Shown: positions 1-5,180 of the stretch, in pieces
How positions within the stretch are numbered: the stretch's first letter is position 1
Layout of the letters: each line of letters opens with the position of its first letter
NCBI GenBank assembly: GCA_947624695.1
Contig: CANQLN010000035.1
Location: 1-9,602 of the forward strand
Source: an uncultured Bacilli bacterium
GTDB lineage: Bacteria; Bacillota_I; Bacilli_A; RF39; UBA660
Direction: 5' to 3'
Length of the DNA: 9,602 nt
Program-made: the position numbers and the translations under genes
The notes under the pieces: generated by a model
The model's input: the letters and a program-made list of their open reading frames with translations, nothing else
What the model was told of the DNA's origin: nothing
Database searches by the model: none

Positions 1-222
1 TAAATAAAAAAGTTAGAGAATATAAAAATAATTATGAAGACTTAATGGCTAAATGGAATATTGGAAAATTACTTATGGAGGCTCAAGGTGGAGAAAAAAG
101 GGCTAAATATGGGGATTACTTAATTAAGAAATGATCAGAAATATTTTCTAAAGAATATGGTAATGGTTATAGTAGTAGAAATATGAAGTATATGCGACAA
201 TTTTATATTACTTTTCCAATTA

Positions 223-239
223 GGCCGACAGTGTCGGCC
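223..239. repeat. GC-rich perfect palindrome inside the DUF1016 remnant
   Basis: The 8-bp arms GGCCGACA (223-230) and TGTCGGCC (232-239) are perfect inverted repeats around a single central G. The patch is far richer in GC than its surroundings. It lies over codons for the conserved PTVSAQ stretch, so coding constraint may explain part of it. As RNA it could fold into a 7-bp stem with a 3-nt loop. No T-run follows, so it is not a standard terminator. Confidence 0.7.
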
Positions 240-327
240 CAATTATCATACTCTCATTTAAAAGAAATATTACCAATAAAAAATGAAAGCAAAAGTAGTA
301 AGATAGATAAATTAAACATATTATTAA

Positions 328-334
328 GTGGTGA
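328..334 (+). promoter_or_regulatory. Shine-Dalgarno-like site that decides the PBP start
   Basis: GTGGTGA is followed by five bases and then ATG at 340. The same layout (GGTGAATAA-C/T-AT) precedes mraY. The two in-frame GTG codons at 328 and 331 are therefore better read as part of the ribosome binding site than as starts. The TAA of the upstream nuclease remnant (336-338) falls between this site and the ATG. Confidence 0.55.
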
Positions 335-339
335 ATAAT

Positions 340-2241
340 ATGTTTTTTAATGATATTCATATAAGAATTAGATTTGTTTTTTTAGTAATAGTTATAGCTT
401 TAATTTTGATAATTGGTAAAGTATTTTATATTCAAGTATTTTCTTATAATAAATTATCAAAATTAACAGAAGATTTATGGAGTAGAAAGATGACTATTAA
501 TGCTCCCAGAGGGGATATAGTTGATCGAAATGGAAACATATTAGCCACTAGTTTAGTTACAACAACTATTTATGTAGTTCCCAGTCAAATAAAAGATAAA
601 GAAAAAGTAGCTAAAGATATTGCCGAAATATTAAAATGTGATTATGAAGATGTTTATAAATATGTATCAAAGCATAGTAGTATGGAAATAATTCGCAAAG
701 GAATGGATATTTCGAGTGAAGTAGCAGATAAAATAGATAAGTTAGGTTATGATGGGGTTTATTTAGTTGTTGATTCAAAAAGATATTATCCTTATGGCGA
801 AACTTTAGCTCATGTAATTGGTTTTGTAGGGAGTGATAATCAAGGCTTATCAGGATTAGAACTTACTTATGATAAATATTTAACCGGAACAAATGGGGAA
901 TTGAAATATTATAGTGATGGTAAAGGAAATAAATTAGAAATACCGGATAGTTATGTAGCTCCGACTAAGGGAATGACTTTGGAATTAACTTTAGATTTAG
1001 AACTTATTAAAGCTTTAGATAATGAACTTAATAATGCTGTGGATAAATATAATTCGGAATCGGCTTTAGGAATAGCAATGAATCCTAAAACAGGAGAAAT
1101 ATATGCGATTGGTAGTTTACCTTCTTTTGATCCAGAGAATTATCAAGATTATAGTGAAGAGATTATTAACCGTAATTTACCAATTTGGAAAACTTATGAA
1201 CCAGGTTCGACTTTCAAAATTATTACTCTCTCAGCTTCCGTAGAAGAACATACCGTAGATTTAGAAAAAGATACTTTTACCGATACCGGAGCCATTACCA
1301 TTGATGGGGCAACTTTTCACTGTTGGAAACATGGTGGCCATGGAACGCAGACTTATTTAGAAGTGGTGGAAAATTCTTGTAACCCTGGCTTTGTTTCTTT
1401 AGGAAATAAACTCGGAGTAGATAAATTAATGAGTTATATAAGGAATTTTGGCTTTGGCAGTAAAACTGGCATTGATTTAAATGGTGAAGGTAATGGAATA
1501 TTATTTAAAAATGAAAATATGGGACCAGTAGAACTGGCGACCACAGCTTTTGGTCAAGGAATTAGTGTAACCCCAATTCAACAAATAACGGCGGTATCGG
1601 CAGTTATAAATGGTGGTTATCTAAATACTCCTTATGTCGTCAAATCTATTATTGATGATAGTAGTAAAGCTAGTGTTTATGAAAATAAACCGCAAGTTAA
1701 AAGAGAAGTTATTAGTAGAGAAACTTCCGCAACGGTTCGTTATGCTTTAGAAAGTGTGGTAGCTAATGGAACCGGAAGAAATGCTTATATTGAAAATTAC
1801 CGGGTAGGGGGAAAAACCGGAACAGCTCAGAAGGTTAGTGATGGCAAATATATGGTGGGAAATTATATTTTATCTTTTATCGGCTTTTTACCAGCTTCAG
1901 ATCCCGAAATAATTGTTTATGTGGCGGTGGATAATCCTAAAGGAGTAACGCAATATGGCGGTACTGTTTCAGCCCCGATTGCCAGGAGTATTATGCTTTC
2001 CGCTATTGAAGTTTTACATATTCCCGAGGCTAAAGGTGGCATGTTAAAAGAATATAATTATTTAGATGTGCATTATTATCAAGTTCCGGATGTTGTAGGA
2101 ATGAGTAAGGAAGAAGCCACTAAAGCTTTAAAAAGTTTTAAAGTTAAATATACGGGTTCTGGTGATAAAGTAGCCTATATGTCGCCCGCTGCTAATACTT
2201 TTCAAAGTGAAGAAGTAACTATAACTTTGCTCTTAAATTGA
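340..2241 (+). CDS. spoVD: Class B penicillin-binding protein, SpoVD/FtsI type, with one C-terminal PASTA domain
   Basis: This is a peptidoglycan DD-transpeptidase of the septal synthase, expected to be membrane-anchored with its catalytic domain outside. Numbered from Met340 (633 aa): a short cytoplasmic tail and one membrane helix at about 12-32; a dimerisation/pedestal domain opening with the APRGDIVDRNG motif; then the transpeptidase domain with catalytic STFK (Ser290, Lys293), SCN (346-348) and KTGT (492-495); and one PASTA domain at about 581-633 (VPDVVGM...). Length and single PASTA domain match Bacillus SpoVD (about 646 aa). Cys328 and Cys347 flank a CWKHGGHG segment with the same 19-residue spacing as the redox-active pair described in B. 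subtilis SpoVD. ATG340 is preferred over GTG328 because the GTGs form the ribosome binding site. It ends in TGA, 81 bases before mraY. Without proof of sporulation it may serve as the ordinary division PBP (FtsI). Confidence 0.93.
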   Translation: MFFNDIHIRIRFVFLVIVIALILIIGKVFYIQVFSYNKLSKLTEDLWSRKMTINAPRGDIVDRNGNILATSLVTTTIYVVPSQIKDKEKVAKDIAEILKCDYEDVYKYVSKHSSMEIIRKGMDISSEVADKIDKLGYDGVYLVVDSKRYYPYGETLAHVIGFVGSDNQGLSGLELTYDKYLTGTNGELKYYSDGKGNKLEIPDSYVAPTKGMTLELTLDLELIKALDNELNNAVDKYNSESALGIAMNPKTGEIYAIGSLPSFDPENYQDYSEEIINRNLPIWKTYEPGSTFKIITLSASVEEHTVDLEKDTFTDTGAITIDGATFHCWKHGGHGTQTYLEVVENSCNPGFVSLGNKLGVDKLMSYIRNFGFGSKTGIDLNGEGNGILFKNENMGPVELATTAFGQGISVTPIQQITAVSAVINGGYLNTPYVVKSIIDDSSKASVYENKPQVKREVISRETSATVRYALESVVANGTGRNAYIENYRVGGKTGTAQKVSDGKYMVGNYILSFIGFLPASDPEIIVYVAVDNPKGVTQYGGTVSAPIARSIMLSAIEVLHIPEAKGGMLKEYNYLDVHYYQVPDVVGMSKEEATKALKSFKVKYTGSGDKVAYMSPAANTFQSEEVTITLLLN

Positions 2242-2295
2242 CGTAAATTTACTTAAAATAAGGGTTAAGGCTATAAAAATAATTGCGGAGTGTTG

Positions 2296-2301
2296 TATAA
2301 T
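2296..2301 (+). promoter_or_regulatory. Possible -10 box upstream of mraY
   Basis: A perfect TATAAT lies 21 bases before the mraY start, in the 81-base gap after the PBP gene. No convincing -35 box sits 16-18 bases upstream, where the sequence is only A-rich. It could give weak extra transcription of mraY-ftsW, or it may be chance in AT-rich DNA. Confidence 0.3.
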
Positions 2302-2322
2302 TAAAGAAGAGGTGAATAACAT

Positions 2323-3315
2323 ATGTTAATCCTAGCCAAAGCGGCAATGGCCATGATGTTAGGCTTTGTTTTAGCGATTGCCAGTGGTTTAATATTTATT
2401 CCATTATTAAAAAAATGGCATATTGGTCAAACCGTAAGTCGTGAAATAAATAAAAGACATTTAATTAAAGAAGGAACACCAACAATGGGAGGCATAATTT
2501 TTATTTTTCCTGTTATTCTTTCTTTGATTTTATTATATATTAATGGCTCGATTGAACTGAGTTATAATTTAGGAATTTTAATTTTTGTATTTTTAGCCTA
2601 TGCTCTTTTAGGAGGAATAGACGATTATTTAAAAGTTAAATATAAAAATAATGCGGGCATCAGTATTGTGACAAAATTCTTACTGCAAATGATCATTGCT
2701 TTAGTATTTTTCTATTTCTTTATGGTTAGTGGCGGTTCTTCAACTCTAACATTTACGGCCCTTAATTTAGTTATTCCTTTGGGCTGGATGTTTGGTATTT
2801 TTATTCTTTTTTTACTGGTGGGAACAACCAATGCGGTTAATATAACGGATGGTTTAGATGGACTTGCGACCGGTCTTTCCGCGATTGCCTTTTTAGCTTA
2901 TGGTATTATATCTTGGAACTGTGGTTGGCTAGAAGGTTATCAAGAAATCGCCATTTTCTGCTTTTTAATAGTTGGTGCTTTACTAGGATTCTTAGTTTAT
3001 AATTCACATCCTGCTCATGTCTTTATGGGTGATTTAGGTTCACTATCTTTAGGAGGAGCCTTAGCCACTATTGCGATTTTAACTCGTCATGAATTATCTT
3101 TAGCTATTATTGGAGGAGTCTTTGTTATTGAAACTTTAAGTAGTTTTATTCAAATTATTGGTATTCGCAAATTTAATAAAAAAGTCTTCTTAAAAGCACC
3201 GCTCCATCATCATTTTGAAGAATTAAAATGGAGTGAAAGTGATATTGTTAAATTATTTTATGTTGTCGGTTTACTTTTAGCTATGGCGGCGATTACTTAC
3301 GGCGTTTGGTTATAA
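2323..3315 (+). CDS. mraY: Phospho-N-acetylmuramoyl-pentapeptide-transferase (MraY)
   Basis: MraY transfers phospho-MurNAc-pentapeptide from the UDP precursor to undecaprenyl phosphate, making lipid I on the inner face of the membrane. At 330 aa it is full length (B. subtilis MraY is about 324). It is a polytopic protein, with ten membrane helices expected for the family. Visible family motifs are the TPTMGGI segment near the N-terminus, the Asp pair D100-D101 in GGIDDYLK, NITDGLDGLA (173-182, Asp176 and Asp179), MGDLGS (235-240, catalytic-type Asp237), and the HHHFE cluster (His295-His297). The start ATG follows a good AGAGGTGA site (2308-2315) with a 7-base spacer. The next gene begins 28 bases after the stop with no terminator, so mraY and ftsW are very probably co-transcribed. 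In most Firmicutes murE precedes and murD follows mraY; neither is here. Confidence 0.97.
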   Translation: MLILAKAAMAMMLGFVLAIASGLIFIPLLKKWHIGQTVSREINKRHLIKEGTPTMGGIIFIFPVILSLILLYINGSIELSYNLGILIFVFLAYALLGGIDDYLKVKYKNNAGISIVTKFLLQMIIALVFFYFFMVSGGSSTLTFTALNLVIPLGWMFGIFILFLLVGTTNAVNITDGLDGLATGLSAIAFLAYGIISWNCGWLEGYQEIAIFCFLIVGALLGFLVYNSHPAHVFMGDLGSLSLGGALATIAILTRHELSLAIIGGVFVIETLSSFIQIIGIRKFNKKVFLKAPLHHHFEELKWSESDIVKLFYVVGLLLAMAAITYGVWL

Positions 3316-3328
3316 TTAATAATTTATT

Positions 3329-3334
3329 AGGGGG
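3329..3334 (+). promoter_or_regulatory. Ribosome binding site for the TTG start of ftsW
   Basis: AGGGGG is followed by 9 bases and then TTG at 3344. No ATG or GTG in the same frame is placed as well, and the protein aligns with the family N-terminus from this codon, so the strong site supports a TTG start. Confidence 0.7.
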
Positions 3335-3343
3335 TTAGATTAT

Positions 3344-4429
3344 TTGAAAAGGGGAATTGATAAAACTTTGTTAATAGCAGTCATTGTGATTGCTATTTTT
3401 GGCCTTGTCATGATTTATTCAGCTAGTTATATATGGGCAGAGTATAAATTTGCTGATCCTTTTAAATTTGTCAAAATGCAAGGTATCTTTTTTCTCATCG
3501 GTCTTGTTTTATTGTGTTTTTTAAGTAAAATAGATTATCATCTCTATTATAAATATGCTAATCTTATTTTAATCATTTGTGGTATTTTATTAATTTTAGT
3601 TTTAATTCCAGGTTTAGGAAGTGTTCGTAATGGGAGTAGGAGTTGGTTTGGAATTGGTTCTTTAGGAATTCAACCTTCTGAATTTGCCAAGATTGGTTTA
3701 ATTATTTATGTTTCTAAATATCTAACTAATAATGCTAAAAATATGAAAAGTATCATTCATGGCGTTTTCCCCATTTTAGGAGTTATCGGTCTTTTCTTTC
3801 TTTTAATTATGCTAGAACCCGATTTTGGAACGGCCATGGTTATTGTGCTTACTTTAGTCGTTTTAATCTTTATAAGTGGCGTTAATATTTCTTTCTTTGT
3901 TAAAGTAGGACTGGCAGGTTTACTCGGTATTGTAGGAATTATTATCGCTGCTCCTTACCGAATGAAAAGAATTATTAGTTTTATTAATCCTTGGAGTGAT
4001 CCTTTAGGAAGTGGTTACCAAATTTTACAAAGTTTATATGCTATTGGTCCCGGCGGTTTAGTGGGTCAAGGATTTCTGCATTCTAGGCAAAAATATTTTT
4101 ATCTTCCCGAACCTCAAACTGATTTTATTTTCTCCATTATTTCTGAAGAATTAGGTTTTTTAGGCGTTTTAATTGTAACGGGTTTATTTTTTCTAATCTT
4201 TTACCGCGGTATAACTATATCACTAAAGCACAATGATTTATTTGGTAAATACTTAGCTTTTGGTCTTTCCTTTGGTCTTATTATTCAAGCTAGTTTAAAT
4301 TTAATGGTTGTAGTGGGTTTAATTCCTGTAACAGGAGTAACTCTACCTTTTCTAAGTTATGGTGGTAGTAGTTTACTAGTAAGTATGGCTAGCATTGGAA
4401 TTCTTTTAAATATATCTAAAAACAATTAA
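3344..4429 (+). CDS. ftsW: SEDS peptidoglycan glycosyltransferase, FtsW/SpoVE type
   Basis: This SEDS protein polymerises lipid II into glycan strands and works with a class B PBP, most likely the one encoded at 340-2241. At 361 aa with about ten hydrophobic helices it has normal family length. Signatures include RNGSRSWFGIG (95-105) followed by IQPSEFAK (109-116), LEPDFGTA, NPWSDPLGSGYQI, LYAIGPGGLVGQG, YLPEPQTDFIFSIISEELGFLG with the conserved functional Asp260, and GVTLPFLSYGGSS (331-343). These resemble B. subtilis SpoVE and FtsW more than RodA. Translation starts at TTG 3344 behind an AGGGGG site. It is the last gene of the three-gene wall cluster; murD, which commonly separates mraY from ftsW/spoVE, and murG, which commonly follows, are both absent. 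The assignment to the SEDS family is near certain. FtsW versus SpoVE is a matter of organism biology. Confidence 0.95.
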   Translation: MKRGIDKTLLIAVIVIAIFGLVMIYSASYIWAEYKFADPFKFVKMQGIFFLIGLVLLCFLSKIDYHLYYKYANLILIICGILLILVLIPGLGSVRNGSRSWFGIGSLGIQPSEFAKIGLIIYVSKYLTNNAKNMKSIIHGVFPILGVIGLFFLLIMLEPDFGTAMVIVLTLVVLIFISGVNISFFVKVGLAGLLGIVGIIIAAPYRMKRIISFINPWSDPLGSGYQILQSLYAIGPGGLVGQGFLHSRQKYFYLPEPQTDFIFSIISEELGFLGVLIVTGLFFLIFYRGITISLKHNDLFGKYLAFGLSFGLIIQASLNLMVVVGLIPVTGVTLPFLSYGGSSLLVSMASIGILLNISKNN

Positions 4430-4453
4430 ATAAAATATAGAACTATATATCGG

Positions 4454-4481
4454 TATATATTTTCCTGTAGGAAAATATATA
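4454..4481. repeat. 12-bp perfect inverted repeat (hairpin or operator) after ftsW
   Basis: The arms at 4454-4465 (TATATATTTTCC) and 4470-4481 (GGAAAATATATA) pair perfectly around a TGTA loop. A further TATATAT at 4444-4450 could compete with the left arm. No T-run follows on either strand, so a standard intrinsic terminator is not supported. It sits nine bases before a TTGACA box, where an operator or a transcript-end hairpin could lie. Confidence 0.6.
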
Positions 4482-4490
4482 AAAGCTAAA

Positions 4491-4519
4491 TTGACAAATA
4501 TATAAAATAAATTTAAATT
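4491..4519 (+). promoter_or_regulatory. Candidate sigma-A promoter for lemA (upstream)
   Basis: A perfect TTGACA (4491-4496) is followed after 17 bases by TAAATT (4514-4519, four of six bases of the -10 consensus). It lies between the 12-bp inverted repeat and lemA. It would give a leader of roughly 60 bases that contains a short TATGCT/AGCATA stem (4552-4571) just before the ribosome binding site. Confidence 0.45.
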
Positions 4520-4533
4520 TTAATTTCTAAACC

Positions 4534-4562
4534 TTGAAAATATAAATTACATATGCTAATAT
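4534..4562 (+). promoter_or_regulatory. Candidate sigma-A promoter for lemA (proximal)
   Basis: TTGAAA (4534-4539), a 17-base spacer and TAATAT (4557-4562) with a preceding TGC (extended -10 form). It would start transcription about 18 bases before the lemA ATG, similar to the short leaders inferred for the two other promoters in the window. It competes with the upstream candidate; the sequence does not decide between them. Confidence 0.4.
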
Positions 4563-4586
4563 TTAAGCATAAGAGGAGGATTAATA

Positions 4587-5141
4587 ATGAATATATTTTT
4601 AATTGTTGTGCTTGTGGTAGTTGTTTTAATTATTTTATATTTTATTTCTACTTATAATAGTTTAGTAAGTTTAAGAAATAAAGTAGAAGATGAGGCTAGT
4701 CAAATTGATGTGGAACTTAAAAGAAGATTTGATTTAGTGCCTAATTTAGTAGAGATAGTAAAAGGCTATACCAAACATGAAAAAGAAACTTTAGAGGGAG
4801 TAGTTAAGGCCCGGAATACTTATGCGAGCGCTAATACTTTAGGGGATCAATTAAAAGCGGATGGCGAACTTACTAATGCTATAAATAAGTTATTTGCTTT
4901 AGGAGAAGCTTATCCTGATTTAAAAGCAAATACTAATTTTATGGAATTACAAACAGAATTATCCGAAATTGAACAAAAAATAGTTTATGCTCGACAATTT
5001 TATAATGATTCAGTTTTAAAATTAAATAATAAGATTGAAATGTTCCCATCTAGTATTGTGGCTAATATGTTCAAGTTTAGTAAAAAAGATTTCTTTGAAG
5101 CGCAAGCAAGTGAAAGAGAAAATGTTAAAATTAAATTTTAG
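4587..5141 (+). CDS. lemA: LemA family membrane protein
   Basis: LemA proteins are small envelope proteins with one N-terminal membrane helix and a helical-bundle domain; their molecular function is unsettled. Here (184 aa, typical length) the helix is at about 3-23, followed directly by the family core: YNSLVSLRNKVEDEASQIDV, then LKRRFDLVPNLVEIVKGY, KHEKETLEGVVKARN, a middle segment ending in NFMELQTELSEIEQKIVYARQFYND, and the C-terminal KIEMFPSSIVA segment. The start follows a near-perfect AGGAGG (4574-4579) at a 7-base spacing, suggesting high expression. It is followed by a DUF2207 protein gene, a pairing seen widely in bacteria, but an intrinsic terminator lies between the two. Family assignment is secure. 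A role in envelope maintenance with the DUF2207 partner is inference. Confidence 0.96.
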   Translation: MNIFLIVVLVVVVLIILYFISTYNSLVSLRNKVEDEASQIDVELKRRFDLVPNLVEIVKGYTKHEKETLEGVVKARNTYASANTLGDQLKADGELTNAINKLFALGEAYPDLKANTNFMELQTELSEIEQKIVYARQFYNDSVLKLNNKIEMFPSSIVANMFKFSKKDFFEAQASERENVKIKF

Positions 5142-5165
5142 AGCATTTTAAAGAATGCTCTTTTT
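5140..5165 (+). terminator. Intrinsic terminator/attenuator between lemA and the DUF2207 gene
   Basis: The 8-bp stem AGAGCATT/AATGCTCT (5140-5147 and 5154-5161) with a 6-nt loop is followed by a run of five T (5161-5165). The stem begins inside the lemA stop codon. The next gene starts only 15 bases after the T-run and no promoter fits in between, so partial read-through is probably how the downstream gene is expressed. Confidence 0.8.
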
Positions 5166-5166
5166 A

Positions 5167-5175
5167 AAAGGGTGA
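5167..5175 (+). promoter_or_regulatory. Ribosome binding site deciding a TTG start for the DUF2207 gene
   Basis: AAAGGGTGA is followed by five bases and TTG at 5181. A GTG in the same frame at 5172 lies inside this site and could not use it, so TTG is the better start. The resulting N-terminus (MQKLKYLLISFIFF) is a good signal sequence. Confidence 0.6.
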
Positions 5176-5180
5176 TAAAA

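Larger units (their letters stand above)
3..338 (+). pseudogene. DUF1016 (YhcG-type PD-(D/E)XK nuclease) gene remnant, N-terminal part only
   Basis: Frame 3 from the window edge reads like the DUF1016 N-terminal domain: a W-x-IGKLL-EAQGG stretch, then AKYGDYLIKK, then KEYGNGYSSRN, MRQFY, and PTVSAQLSYSHL. The gene starts before the window. It is broken in two ways. An in-frame TGA lies at 132-134, just before a Ser, where I recall related proteins often having Trp (LIK-x-WS). The family resemblance also fades near position 290, so the nuclease half is missing; the frame then closes with TAA at 336-338. Family members are usually around 300-350 residues, while only about 110 codons remain here. 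DUF1016 proteins are predicted nucleases found in mobile and restriction-rich regions. The fragment abuts the penicillin-binding protein gene. I am confident of the family and fairly confident that it is non-functional. Confidence 0.78.

Noticed and set aside
132..134. Reading TGA as Trp (genetic code 4) for the whole window
   Set aside because: All intact genes use TGG for Trp and contain no internal TGA, and the PBP gene ends properly in TGA at 2239-2241. The single TGA lies in a truncated pseudogene.
328..330. GTG 328 as the PBP start
   Set aside because: It and GTG 331 are best explained as the ribosome binding site GTGGTGA for ATG 340, in the same layout as at mraY.
4430..4586. A small RNA gene, tRNA or riboswitch in the ftsW-lemA gap
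   Set aside because: The region is too AT-rich and short for a tRNA, and I see no known riboswitch core. Only the palindrome, promoter candidates and a short stem are visible.
5172..5174. GTG 5172 as the DUF2207 protein start
   Set aside because: It lies inside the AAAGGGTGA ribosome binding site and has none of its own; TTG 5181 is spaced correctly.
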